From the NCBI GenBank assembly GCA_016722075.1, contig JADKGW010000001.1, positions 3,410,001-3,474,000 of the forward strand: 64,000 bases of DNA. Direction: 5' to 3'. The notes beneath the pieces are model-generated. The model was not told where the DNA came from. It ran no database searches and was given only the letters and a program-made list of their open reading frames with translations. Position numbers and translations under genes: made by a program. The DNA comes from Candidatus Kouleothrix ribensis. GTDB lineage: Bacteria > Chloroflexota > Chloroflexia > Chloroflexales > Roseiflexaceae. Shown piece by piece: positions 31,218 to 40,673 of this stretch; the stretch's first letter is position 1; the number at the start of each line of letters is the position of its first letter.

Positions 31218-32720
31218 CTAGTTCACGGTCACACACGCGTCGTTGGCACCCGACAGCGTACTAAGATCAGAGAAGGTTAGCGTGTAGTCGGCAATTCTAT
31301 TACACTGAATGCCGGGAGCGCTATATTGCCCCGTGACCGTAAGGATTAGATCGGCGCCGGCGGCGATCGTAAAATCCTGGCCCCAGATCACTGTCCCGCC
31401 GGTCACACTGCCATCATGGGCGCACAGGAAGCCGCCACACGTCACAAACGACCATGCGGTTGGGAATGTGTCGGTCACGAAACGGATCTGCTGCGCGATC
31501 CCCGATCGGTTGAAGATACAGATCCGGTACATAATCGACTGGCCCACGCTGACGCTATTCGCCGCTGGCTCTTTCGCCATCTTCAGAATGCCGGGCTGTG
31601 GCGTGCAGCCGGCCGTTTGCGTTGGCGTGGGCGTGTTCGTGGGCGTGTTCGTGGGTGTGTCGGTCGGTGTATTTGTGGGCGTGTCGGTCGGCGTATTCGT
31701 GGGCGTGTTCGTGTTCGTCGGCGTCAGCGTATTTGTGGGCGTGTTCGACGGCGTGGGCGTATTCGTGGGCGTACGCGTCGGCGTACTCGTCGATGTGCGC
31801 GTGGGCGTGTTCGTTGGTACCACGGTCGTCGGCGTGTTCGTCGGCGCCACGATCGTCGGCGTGTTCGTCGGCACTACGGTCGTCGGCGTGTCGGTTGGCG
31901 TATGCGTGGGCGGGCGCGGCGTGCTGGTGGCCTGGCGCGGCGTATTGGTCGGCGGCGCCTGCGTGTCAGTCGGCGGCACCTGCGTATCGGTCGGTACCAC
32001 CTGCGTATCGGTCGGTACCACCTGCGTATCGGTCGGCGGCACCGCCGTCGGCGGGCGCGGCGTGCTGGTAGCCTGGCGCGGCGTGTCGGTCGGCGGCGCC
32101 GGCGTGTCGGTCGGCGGCACCGCTGTCGGCGATGGCGAGACGATCGGCGTGGTGCGCGGCGCATCAGTCGCGGTGCTGGTTGGTAGGCTGGTGGCATCGG
32201 ATCCGCGCGTCGGGATGGGCGAATCGACGATCACGATCGGCGTGTTGGGCGGCACAGTGCCAAGCTCTTGCGTTGCGGTTGGCCCGCTAATCGTTGGGCG
32301 CGGCGTGACAGTTGGCTCGGGGGTCAGCACCACGCCGCCCGGCGTATTCGTTGGTGCATTCTCAGGCGGCGCGATCACAATCACTTCCTGGGTCGGAATG
32401 CTGGCAGCCGGCAGTGGGGTGGGGCTGGTTGTCGCTACGGCCACTGCTGTGGCACGCTCGGCCGCCTCGGCTGCCGCAGCCTCGGGCGCGATCGGCGGCA
32501 GCCGCAGCTCGATATTCCAGGGGCGATAGTCGGCGATCTTCTTCGAGAGCAGATTCAGATTCGAGGCCTGGTCGCGCGGGGACAGCAACGCAATGACAAC
32601 CTGCCCCACACAGCAAATTGCCAGCAACAACAACAGCAGTGCCGCTGGAATAAGCCAGCGCAGTGGATCACGCTGATCGTTCGTGGTCGCCTGGTTGTGA
32701 GACGGCGTCTGCGTGCTCAT
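31218..32720 (-). CDS. membrane-anchored Thr/Pro-rich stalk protein with C-terminal beta domain
   Basis: A 500-residue protein. After a short polar N-terminus there is one membrane helix (about 24-48). About 300 residues of low-complexity repeats follow (PTxTP words such as PTNTP, PTDTQ, TATSTPRP). The final 130 residues (from CTPQPGILKMAKEPA) form a beta-rich domain with several cysteines, resembling DUF11/CARDB-type surface modules (RICIFNRSGIAQQIRFVTDT, FTIAAGADLILTVTG). It is a typical extracellular stalk with a distal module. Its start codon lies 53 bases inside the end of the histidine kinase gene upstream. No clear ribosome-binding site is seen, so translation may depend on the kinase gene. 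Confidence 0.78.
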   Translation of the reverse strand: MSTQTPSHNQATTNDQRDPLRWLIPAALLLLLLAICCVGQVVIALLSPRDQASNLNLLSKKIADYRPWNIELRLPPIAPEAAAAEAAERATAVAVATTSPTPLPAASIPTQEVIVIAPPENAPTNTPGGVVLTPEPTVTPRPTISGPTATQELGTVPPNTPIVIVDSPIPTRGSDATSLPTSTATDAPRTTPIVSPSPTAVPPTDTPAPPTDTPRQATSTPRPPTAVPPTDTQVVPTDTQVVPTDTQVPPTDTQAPPTNTPRQATSTPRPPTHTPTDTPTTVVPTNTPTIVAPTNTPTTVVPTNTPTRTSTSTPTRTPTNTPTPSNTPTNTLTPTNTNTPTNTPTDTPTNTPTDTPTNTPTNTPTPTQTAGCTPQPGILKMAKEPAANSVSVGQSIMYRICIFNRSGIAQQIRFVTDTFPTAWSFVTCGGFLCAHDGSVTGGTVIWGQDFTIAAGADLILTVTGQYSAPGIQCNRIADYTLTFSDLSTLSGANDACVTVN

Positions 32721-35406
32721 TCGCTACCAATAATGCGATGCTGAAAGTACTGCCCTGGCCGGGCGTGCTTTCGGCCCAGACCCGCCCGCCCTGCCGCTCG
32801 ACCAGTTGGCGTGCAATCGCCAGGCCAAGCCCGCCGCCGCGCTCAGGCGAATTATTGCCCTCGACCCGGTGGAAGCGCGTGAATAGCTGCGCAAACTCTT
32901 CGCCCGAGATGCCAGGGCCGGTGTCGATGATATCGATCTGCACATACGGGTCGAGCCGCTGCGCACGCACAGTCACGCTGCCTTCCTGGGTATAGCGCCG
33001 CGCATTGTCGAGCAGCTGCGTCAGCACCACCTGCAGCTGCTGGCGATCGGCACGCACCAGCGGCAAGGCGTCGGGCAAGTCGAGCTTGATATCGATACCT
33101 TTTTTCAAGAACGCCGTGCGCATTGGCGCCAGCGCGCCCTCGATCGCCACCCACACATCCTGTGGCTCGGGCTCGGTGATCAGCGTGTTCGCCTCGATGC
33201 TGGCGATCATCACGAAGTTGTTCACCAGATCGCGCATCTGCTCGGCGCGCATGCGGATGACCTCGAGCGTATCGCGCTGTTCCGAGCTTAGCTTGCCCAG
33301 GTAGCCACGCAACAACAGCTCGGTGTTGCCACAGATCGGCGTCAGCGGCGTGCGCAGCTCGTGCGACACGCGCTCGATAAAGCGCGTCTTGGCGCGATCG
33401 ACGGCCGACTCGGCCGTCATATCGTGCAGCACGATCACCTCGCCCAGCATGGCCTCGTTCTCACCAATCACCGGCGCGCTGCTCACACTCATCACACGAT
33501 TACCGATCTCGTAGTGATCGAGGTTGGCTATATCGTTGCCGAACATATCCTTTGCCGCCGGCACGCGCACCAGCGGAATATCGTTCCAGTTACGCCGGAT
33601 GATATGCCAATCGTGCAGATTGAGCAGCTGCTCGGCGGTACGATTGACGAGCATAATATTGCGCTGCTGATCGCACACCACCACGCCATCGGCGATCGAT
33701 TTCAAGATCGCCTCGCGCTCGCTGGCCTCGTCGTGTACGCGGTCGAACAGAATCGCGTTATACAGCACGCTGGCGGCCATGTTCGATGTTGCCGCGAGCG
33801 TCGGCTGATTGCCGTTATCGAAGGCATGCGGCTCGGCATGACCGAAGATCAGGACGCCGGCCGCCTGGCTTTGCACCACCAGCGGCCGCATCATCAGGCT
33901 CTGGAAACCCGCGACGCTGCTCAGGCCAAGCGACTCGAGCCGCGGCTCACTGTCGGCGTCTACCAGCTGCGGGATCTGCTGTTTTGCCAGATCGCGGATC
34001 AGCGGGTCGCTGGGGGCCACTCGCAAATTCTGCAGCGGCAGCACATGCGCGGCCGGGTCGCTGCGCAGCCGGTAACGCCAGATCCCGCGATCATCGATCA
34101 GCGCCAACACCTCGGTTCCCGGCACAAACCCCTCGACCGTGCGCTGGGTCACGTCAAGCACCGGCCGAACCTCGATCGTAGCGCCTAGCTCGCGGCTCGT
34201 GTGGTAGAGCTGCACCAGGTGCTCGGTCATCTGGTTGAATGCCTGGGCTAGCCGGCCCACCTCGTCGCCCGACTGCACCGTCGTACGCTGCTCGAAATCG
34301 CCACTCGTCACTGCATCGGCGGTAGCCACCAGCGACGAGAGCGGGCGCGTGATCGTGCGGGCAATGTAGTAGCCGAGCACGATCGAGCCGAGCGCCAGCG
34401 CCAGCGCGATCAGGCTGATCGCAGTGCGGTTGATTCGGATCGAATTGACCTGGAAGTCGGTCGGCAGGCCAACCGAAAAATACCCGGCTAGCCGATTCTG
34501 AACAAACAGCGGGCTGTAGGCGATCTCATAATCGCGCTGCAGGATGGTGTTCGGGAAAATCTTGGGCGCGTTGGGCTTATCTTCGGCATTAATCACCGAT
34601 TGAGCCTGGTTATTCGTCAGCGCGGCGATGATTTCGGGGCGCAGGTTCAAGCCAGGCAAATCGGCGCGCGACACAAATGTGGTGCCGATCGCCTCTCCCT
34701 GCAGGTTATAGAAGGTGGTGATCGGCACTTGCGTGTTACGCTGTAGCGCGGTCAGCAGCCGGTCGATCTTGATCGCGATCATGAGGCCGCCCACCACGTC
34801 GGTGCCCTGCTTCACCGGAACAACCGTATAGAAGTGTGGCTGTGGATCGTTACCGAACTGGATCAGGCCCGAGAACTTGTCGTCGCCATCAACCAGCGTA
34901 TTGCTGATGATCCGCTTGACATCGCGGATGGGCGTCAGATCGGTACTCGCATTGGCATACGGCTGCGCGGTCGGCTCATCTTTCACGCGCTGCCAATCGA
35001 GCAGCGACTCGCCGCGGCGATCGAAGGCTATCAGCCGGTCGAAATCGAGCGTCGGGTTGCTGATGCCGCTGACATAGAATACGCGCAAGGTGCGCGACAC
35101 CACATCGGTATCGCCACTCGCCAGCGCAGCCGCTACTGCAGGCGTGCCGTTCTCGAGGCTGCCACCAGCAAAGGAGGCCTGGCGCAAAAAGTTGATGTGA
35201 TTCTGCTCGCGCTCAACCAGCGCCGCGCTAATGATCCGCGCATTATTCGCCAGCTGGTTGGTCAGCACATCTTGCGCATTCGCGGCTACCAGAAAGAGCA
35301 CAATCGCTGCACCGGCCAGCATTACAAAGATCGTCAGTGCCAAGAATGGCATGATGATCTTGTAGCGGATATGCGACTGAACAAACTGTAACAGCCGGTG
35401 CATCAA
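32668..35406 (-). CDS. membrane sensor histidine kinase (CACHE-HAMP-GAF-PAS-HisKA-HATPase)
   Basis: A 912-residue two-helix sensor. Membrane segments lie near 18-40 and 325-350. Between them is a large extracytoplasmic domain with double-CACHE features. HAMP follows (TRPLSSLVATADAV...GDEVGRLAQAFNQM), then GAF (about 415-545), PAS (about 555-670) and HisKA with the phospho-accepting His in RVSHELRTPLTP. The HATPase has N-box LDNARRY, G1 DTGPGIS and G2 GGGLGLAIA, all intact. No response regulator is adjacent. Its 3' end overlaps the start of the Thr/Pro stalk gene, suggesting linked function. Confidence 0.9.
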   Translation of the reverse strand: MMHRLLQFVQSHIRYKIIMPFLALTIFVMLAGAAIVLFLVAANAQDVLTNQLANNARIISAALVEREQNHINFLRQASFAGGSLENGTPAVAAALASGDTDVVSRTLRVFYVSGISNPTLDFDRLIAFDRRGESLLDWQRVKDEPTAQPYANASTDLTPIRDVKRIISNTLVDGDDKFSGLIQFGNDPQPHFYTVVPVKQGTDVVGGLMIAIKIDRLLTALQRNTQVPITTFYNLQGEAIGTTFVSRADLPGLNLRPEIIAALTNNQAQSVINAEDKPNAPKIFPNTILQRDYEIAYSPLFVQNRLAGYFSVGLPTDFQVNSIRINRTAISLIALALALGSIVLGYYIARTITRPLSSLVATADAVTSGDFEQRTTVQSGDEVGRLAQAFNQMTEHLVQLYHTSRELGATIEVRPVLDVTQRTVEGFVPGTEVLALIDDRGIWRYRLRSDPAAHVLPLQNLRVAPSDPLIRDLAKQQIPQLVDADSEPRLESLGLSSVAGFQSLMMRPLVVQSQAAGVLIFGHAEPHAFDNGNQPTLAATSNMAASVLYNAILFDRVHDEASEREAILKSIADGVVVCDQQRNIMLVNRTAEQLLNLHDWHIIRRNWNDIPLVRVPAAKDMFGNDIANLDHYEIGNRVMSVSSAPVIGENEAMLGEVIVLHDMTAESAVDRAKTRFIERVSHELRTPLTPICGNTELLLRGYLGKLSSEQRDTLEVIRMRAEQMRDLVNNFVMIASIEANTLITEPEPQDVWVAIEGALAPMRTAFLKKGIDIKLDLPDALPLVRADRQQLQVVLTQLLDNARRYTQEGSVTVRAQRLDPYVQIDIIDTGPGISGEEFAQLFTRFHRVEGNNSPERGGGLGLAIARQLVERQGGRVWAESTPGQGSTFSIALLVANEHADAVSQPGDHERSA

Positions 35407-35540
35407 ATAACCTGCCTCAGCCCCAAGAAGGTAGTTTTACACACGCTCGTAGGTTACCAGGAGATTATGAACATTATATACGAACCCAAGAGGCGAATCA
35501 AGCCGTCGCGTAGATGACAAAACTGTAAAGTATTTATCGA

Positions 35541-37697
35541 TCAGCGTTCATCGCTATGCCCCAGTGGAAGTGCAAAGGCGAACACGCTACCCACGCCCTC
35601 TTCGCTCTCAAGCCAGATCTGCCCATGATGGGCCTCGACTGCCAACTTGCAAAAGGTCAGCCCCAGCCCAGTACCGCGCACTTTGCGCCCGCGCACCTGG
35701 CCGAACTTCTCAAAGATACGCTCGTGATATGCGGCGGGAATGCCCATGGCGCGATCCTGAACCCAGAACACGATCCACTCGCCGGTATCGAAGAGCGGGT
35801 GCGCAGGCACATCGGCCGGCAGTGCGTGCTCGCTGCCGAATGCATGTGCGCCAACCGTCACGCGGCCTTCGGCCAGCGAGAATTTAATCGCATTATCGAT
35901 CAGGTTCTGCAGCACGCGCACGATCTTGTCGTCGTCGGCATCGATCAGCGGTAGATCCAGCGCGATGCGCTGCTCAAGCGTCACATTCTTGCTGCGCGCC
36001 GACACGCGCAGCCGGTCGATCGCCTGGTCGATGATCGTATACGGCGCAACCGGCTCGATATCGAGGGTCAGGCGGCCTTGCTCCATTTTCGAAATATCGA
36101 GCAGGTTGTTCACCAGCTCGAGCATGGCCTGGCTACCCTGGTAGGCGATCCCGAGTAGCTCCGTCTGCGCGTCGGTCACCGGGCCGCCAATGCCGCGCTT
36201 GACCATCATGACGCCATTCATGATCGAGGTGAGCGGTGCGCGCAGGTCGTGTACGAGCATACTAGTCCAGTCGTCGCGCAGCTGCTCGAGCTCGCGCTCC
36301 TGCGTGATATCGCGCAGCACCGTCAGCTGGCCATAGACCTCGCCGTCGGCATCACGCACCGGCATGCTCAGGTGCCGCACATAGCGGTGGTGCGTGCCGC
36401 CAAGCTCAATATCACTCACATGGATCGGCGCATCGCCCTCGCCATTGGCGCCATCGCCACCACGTGTGCGCGAGCTTACCTCGCGCGCGCGGCTATGCAG
36501 CGCCCGCAGCAGATCATCGAGCATGCGGCCAGTCAACTGCGACTCGGGTGCGCCGAATAGTTCGGCAGCCATGGGGTTCGCCGTCAGCACGACACCGTCC
36601 ATATCGGTCATGAGGATGCCGTCGGCAGTTGAATTCAAGATCGCAGCCAGCCGATCGCGGCCGCTGGCGACCTGCTGGAACAGGCGCGCGTTCTCAATCG
36701 CCACGCCAATGAACGCAGCCATGCGCATCAGCCGCTCGGCCTCATCGGCGGTAAACTGGCCGTCGCGCTTGTTGAGCAGCTCGATCACGCCGATTACTCG
36801 GCCTTTCGCAATCATCGGCACACATAAGATCGACTTGGTTACGAACCCGAGATCTTCGCTGATCTTGCGGTAGAAGCGCGGGTCGCTCTGCGCATCGGGC
36901 ACAATATCCCAGCGCCGGCTCTTGGCCACCGCGCCGACGACGCCATGGCCCATGGGCACTTTCACGCCTGCCAGCTTGGCCTCGCCGCCCTCGATCGTCA
37001 TCACGAAATGCAGGTCGCCAGTCGCTTCATCCACCAGCAACAGCGAGCCGGCTTCGACATTGAAATACGCGTTCAGGCGCTGCACTACGAGCCGGTACAC
37101 CTCGCTGGTATCAAGCGTCGAGGTAATCGTCGAGGCGATCTCATTCAGTGTGCTCAGCTCCTGATTACGGCGCTGGGCCTCGTCGTGAATACGAAAGGCC
37201 GAGATCGCCGCAGCAAGCTGGCTAGCCAGCGTGCGCACCAGCGCCACCTCGTCGTTCGCGAACTGGCGCGTCGCGTCGGTGCCGAGCGCCAGCATGCCAA
37301 TAATCCGATCTTGTGCCACCAGCGGCACGATCAGGGCCGAGTGCAGGCCGTAGGCACGCAGTAGCTCGAGTGAGCGCTGCGTGTGGTTGCTATACTGAGT
37401 ATCGTGGATCTGGGTCGGCTGGCGGCGGCGGATTGCGCGCTGAAGAATGGCCATATCAGCCGGCTGAAGCGCTGGCGCTGGCTCGGCGCGTAGTGGGTAC
37501 TCACAGACCACCTGGCCGTCGCTCCCTTCGTCGTTGAGCAGTGCCACGCCGCCGCGCGGCACCTCGAACAAGATGGTCAGCTCGCGCAGCGCCAGCATGA
37601 GCAGGTCATCGAGCGTGGCAGCAGTCTCGATCGCCTCGGTGATGCGCGTCAGTGCATCAATCCGAATTTCGGCCGTGGATGATTCATTCAATGCCAT
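35541..37697 (-). CDS. cytoplasmic sensor histidine kinase (GAF-GAF-PAS-HisKA-HATPase)
   Basis: A 718-residue soluble kinase without membrane segments. Two GAF domains (about 10-165 and 185-340) are followed by a PAS domain (about 350-470), HisKA (LVHDLRAPLTSIMNGV) and a HATPase with N-box LIDNAIKF and G2 GTGLGLTFC. The G1 box reads VQDRAMGIP, where DxGxG would be expected, so the first Gly is Ala. The start MALNESSTAE at 37697 has GGGAGAT upstream; a longer reading to 37805 lacks one. It has no adjacent response regulator and sits in a leftward signalling block. Confidence 0.88.
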   Translation of the reverse strand: MALNESSTAEIRIDALTRITEAIETAATLDDLLMLALRELTILFEVPRGGVALLNDEGSDGQVVCEYPLRAEPAPALQPADMAILQRAIRRRQPTQIHDTQYSNHTQRSLELLRAYGLHSALIVPLVAQDRIIGMLALGTDATRQFANDEVALVRTLASQLAAAISAFRIHDEAQRRNQELSTLNEIASTITSTLDTSEVYRLVVQRLNAYFNVEAGSLLLVDEATGDLHFVMTIEGGEAKLAGVKVPMGHGVVGAVAKSRRWDIVPDAQSDPRFYRKISEDLGFVTKSILCVPMIAKGRVIGVIELLNKRDGQFTADEAERLMRMAAFIGVAIENARLFQQVASGRDRLAAILNSTADGILMTDMDGVVLTANPMAAELFGAPESQLTGRMLDDLLRALHSRAREVSSRTRGGDGANGEGDAPIHVSDIELGGTHHRYVRHLSMPVRDADGEVYGQLTVLRDITQERELEQLRDDWTSMLVHDLRAPLTSIMNGVMMVKRGIGGPVTDAQTELLGIAYQGSQAMLELVNNLLDISKMEQGRLTLDIEPVAPYTIIDQAIDRLRVSARSKNVTLEQRIALDLPLIDADDDKIVRVLQNLIDNAIKFSLAEGRVTVGAHAFGSEHALPADVPAHPLFDTGEWIVFWVQDRAMGIPAAYHERIFEKFGQVRGRKVRGTGLGLTFCKLAVEAHHGQIWLESEEGVGSVFAFALPLGHSDER

Positions 37698-37860
37698 ATC
37701 TCCCAATTGTAACAGCTCGAGCTTGGCCAAGTACGCTCCCGCGCAGCACCAGGTACACACCTGGCCAGTTCGCACAGATCGGCCGAAATATTCCAACGAG
37801 TACACGGGACGTTAGGCCGCCGTAACCAGGTATATGCCAATGCCACATCGATGCTGTACG

Positions 37861-39036
37861 CTAACGTAGGGCAATGCGAAAGATCGGCTGCGTCATGCCA
37901 TTACGCAGTTCGAGTGGCTGAAGCGCCTCGAACGCAAACAGCGGGTCGGCACTCAGTGCCAGCGCCACACGCTCAGAGGCGAACAGTTCGCCGCGCGCCA
38001 GCTCGCGCAGGCGCCGAGCCTGTGCCAGCGGTGCCCCAACTGCATGAACGATCGGCCGCAGCAGATCGAGCGTACCGACCGTCACCATTCCCATCACAAT
38101 ACCACCATCGAGCGCGCCAAGCCTGATGCCGTGGCGTGCCTGCCAGCGCTCACGTAGCCGCTGGGTGGTGGTGCGCAGCTCGTGGGCGGCCAGCACCGCC
38201 TGGCGTGGCGGGTCGCCAGGGGTGTAGAACAGCGCCACAAACGTGTCGTCATCAACACTCGCAATCGTGCCGCCGTGGCGATCAACGATCAGCGCGGCCG
38301 TCTGAAAAAAACTACTCAGCACATCGTCGAAGCCTGGCTGGGCTGCCAGTGCATCGATCGCTGCGCTAAGGCCGCGCAGCCCGGCCGAAAGCACGGCGGT
38401 GTCGTAGGCGGTTGGCTGCGGGTTAGGCAGCAGTGGGCCAGGTGCCGGCGAAGGCACCTGCCTGAACTGCTCGGCCAGCTGGGCATACTCGATCGCCAGC
38501 GCCGTCTGGGCGCCAATAATCTCGATCAAGTTGAGGTGCCCGGTATGGTAATGATCGACCGACTCGTGGCCGAGCGTCAGAATACCCAGCACGCGGTCGG
38601 CGTGCAGCAGCGGCAGCACCAGCGCGGCGCGTAGATCGCCCAGCCCTGGGCCGGGCAGCCAGCGCGGATCGTGCTCGGTGTCGTATACCAGCGCGGCGCG
38701 GCGCTCGCGCACCACCCAGCCGGCTAACCCTTTCTGCATCATTGGGCCAGCCACAAGCTCGAGTGGAGCCAGGTTACCATTATCCAGCGCCACCCGGTAG
38801 CATACGCGGTCGCCGGCTACATCGAGCAGGAGCAATGTCGCGTGGGGCGAGCTAGTGAGCTGTGCGGCGGTGAGGAGCGCACGTGCGAGGATGTCGTTCA
38901 GATCGAGCCGGGCGGCCAGATCGAGGGCAAACTGATGTAAAGCCGTGATTGTGTCGGCCGATACAACCCGATTGGCGAGCGCAACCGTGCGGGTTCGGCT
39001 CGTGCTCGTCTGTGCTGTTCCCAACGGCGCCTCCAC
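37861..39036 (-). CDS. GAF protein with degenerate nucleotide-cyclase-like domain
   Basis: A 391-residue soluble protein with a GAF domain (about 35-190) and a C-terminal region (about 210-390) that follows the class III adenylate/guanylate cyclase fold. Examples are GGTIASVDDDTFVALF (where GDGVLAVF is expected), RLGALDGGIVMGMVTVG and a final VHAVGAPLAQARRL (where YTVIGDAVNLAARL is expected). The metal-binding Asp of the first strand is absent (LSAGLRGLSA in its place) and the second motif lacks its usual Asp/Asn residues, so catalysis is unlikely. It may be a ligand-binding or regulatory pseudo-cyclase. It heads the leftward signalling block and has a TATAAT upstream. Confidence 0.7.
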   Translation of the reverse strand: MEAPLGTAQTSTSRTRTVALANRVVSADTITALHQFALDLAARLDLNDILARALLTAAQLTSSPHATLLLLDVAGDRVCYRVALDNGNLAPLELVAGPMMQKGLAGWVVRERRAALVYDTEHDPRWLPGPGLGDLRAALVLPLLHADRVLGILTLGHESVDHYHTGHLNLIEIIGAQTALAIEYAQLAEQFRQVPSPAPGPLLPNPQPTAYDTAVLSAGLRGLSAAIDALAAQPGFDDVLSSFFQTAALIVDRHGGTIASVDDDTFVALFYTPGDPPRQAVLAAHELRTTTQRLRERWQARHGIRLGALDGGIVMGMVTVGTLDLLRPIVHAVGAPLAQARRLRELARGELFASERVALALSADPLFAFEALQPLELRNGMTQPIFRIALR

Positions 39037-39110
39037 AATCGAGAGGCATTGCGATCAGGGCGAACCGCCCACCGTACAATGCTGCCTCTCGGTCTTTAAG
39101 CGTCGCGGCT

Positions 39111-39116
39111 ATTATA
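39111..39116 (-). promoter_or_regulatory. -10 element for the GAF/cyclase-like gene
   Basis: A perfect TATAAT on the minus strand, 75 bases before the start at 39036. The -35 is poor, so an activator or alternative recognition is possible. Confidence 0.45.
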
Positions 39117-39293
39117 TGCGATGCCGAGACGGCACGCTACTAGGCTATGGCTACAGATTGATGACAGAATCAAGCAAGCGCGGTGATGTACAGGCAATGC
39201 GCCCACACCACCGCGCTAATTGTGGAATTGAGGTTAGGGATAGCGAAGCCGCCCCAAGCCCCCCAACCGGCTAACTCAACACGCGAAGCACCC

Positions 39294-40673
39294 TTATTTC
39301 GGCGCGATATACGGCGAGCCGACGGCAATATAGCCATAGCCGCGCTCGGTCAACTCCTGGTAGTCGGGGATCATGCGGCGACCATCGAGCACCAGGTACG
39401 GCGGCTTGACCGACTGCTCGATTGTGCGCGAGAGGCCGCGGAACTCTTCCCAGTCGGTCGAGATGAACAGCATGTCGGTGCCAGCCAGTGCGGCCTTCGC
39501 ACTGGTGTGGTAGGTAATCTTCTCGAACAGGTGGTTGTTTTCGGGGTTGAAGGCGCGCCTGGCCTCGTTAATCGCCACCGGATCATAGGCGCGGATCTCG
39601 CTCACACCGCGCGACAGCAATGCCTCAACCACTTTGAGCGACGAGGCGTCGCGCATGTCGTTGGTGCGCTGCTTGAAGGCCAGGCCCAGTAGCGCAACCT
39701 TCTTCTGGTTGAAGCGTGCGCCGGCCTCACGCCCGGCCCGATCGATCAGGTAGGTCTTCTGATACTCGTTGATGTTGTACACCGACTGGAGCATATCGGT
39801 CGGCTGGCCCGAGGTCTTCAGCTGATAGATCAGCGACTGGATATCTTTGCCGAAGCACGAGCCGCCGGCACCGTTCGACACATACGAGCCCCAGGTGCTG
39901 ATCCGGTTGTCGGCCGTAACACCACGCTTGAGATCTTCCATGCGGATGTTGCTGAATGTCTCGCCCAAGCGCGCGCCGACACCATTCCAGAACGAGATAT
40001 AGGTGAGCAGCAGCGTGTTGGCCACATACTTGATCGACTCAGCCGTCTCGGGGGTCGTCTCGATATAGCGGATACGTACGTGGTTAACGAACTGCGAGTA
40101 GATTCGGCGGATGATGCGGAAGTCCTCGTCGGTATCGGCACCAACCACCACGCGATCGGGGCGGCGCGACTTCTCGACCGCATCACCTTCGGGCAGGAAC
40201 TCGGGGTTCGAGGCCACGCCGGCGTTAGGCACCTCGTACTCATGGAGCTTGCGCTCGAGCTGGCGGGCAGTGCCAATCGGCACGGTGCTCTTGTTGATCA
40301 GCACGACACGCCTGGTATCGGCGCGCCTGGCCAGCAGCGTGCAGATATGATCGACCGCCTTGAAGTAGTAGCTTAGATCCGACGAACCATCGACGTTCGG
40401 TGGAGTAGGTAGGCACAGGAAGATTGCGTCGGTGCCCTCGATCAGCTGCTCCAGATCGTTTGAGAAGAACAGATAGCGATCTTTATTCTCGGCAATAATC
40501 TCGGCCAGGCCCGGCTCGTTCACATAGTGATTGATCTGCTCTGCCTCGGCCGAACGGTATGCGTTAAGCTTGCGCTCATCGATATCGTAGGCATAGACCT
40601 CGTGCCCATATTCTGAGCAGACAGCGGCATGAGTCAATCCTACAAATCCTGTTCCGGCAACAATGATTTTCAT
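39294..40673 (-). CDS. ugd: UDP-glucose 6-dehydrogenase
   Basis: It oxidises UDP-glucose to UDP-glucuronate with two NAD, for polysaccharide synthesis. The 459-residue product has the Rossmann start MKIIVAGTGFVGL, NPEFLPEGDAVEKSRRPDRVVVG, YVANTLLLTYISFWNG and the catalytic Cys in GAGGSCFGKDI. The C-terminal domain follows (GLAFKQRTNDMRDASS). An UDP-ManNAc dehydrogenase (WecC-like) is the main alternative, but the motif spacing favours Ugd. AAGGAG lies just before the ATG. It stands alone here; the polysaccharide-control genes at 61-64 kb may use the product. Confidence 0.92.
   Translation of the reverse strand: MKIIVAGTGFVGLTHAAVCSEYGHEVYAYDIDERKLNAYRSAEAEQINHYVNEPGLAEIIAENKDRYLFFSNDLEQLIEGTDAIFLCLPTPPNVDGSSDLSYYFKAVDHICTLLARRADTRRVVLINKSTVPIGTARQLERKLHEYEVPNAGVASNPEFLPEGDAVEKSRRPDRVVVGADTDEDFRIIRRIYSQFVNHVRIRYIETTPETAESIKYVANTLLLTYISFWNGVGARLGETFSNIRMEDLKRGVTADNRISTWGSYVSNGAGGSCFGKDIQSLIYQLKTSGQPTDMLQSVYNINEYQKTYLIDRAGREAGARFNQKKVALLGLAFKQRTNDMRDASSLKVVEALLSRGVSEIRAYDPVAINEARRAFNPENNHLFEKITYHTSAKAALAGTDMLFISTDWEEFRGLSRTIEQSVKPPYLVLDGRRMIPDYQELTERGYGYIAVGSPYIAPK

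Noticed and set aside
31309..32529. A 406-residue + frame opposite the Thr/Pro stalk gene, full of VGVFVGV repeats.
   Set aside because: It arises from the complement of the PTNTP codons. The minus frame has a start, a membrane helix and a folded C-terminal domain.
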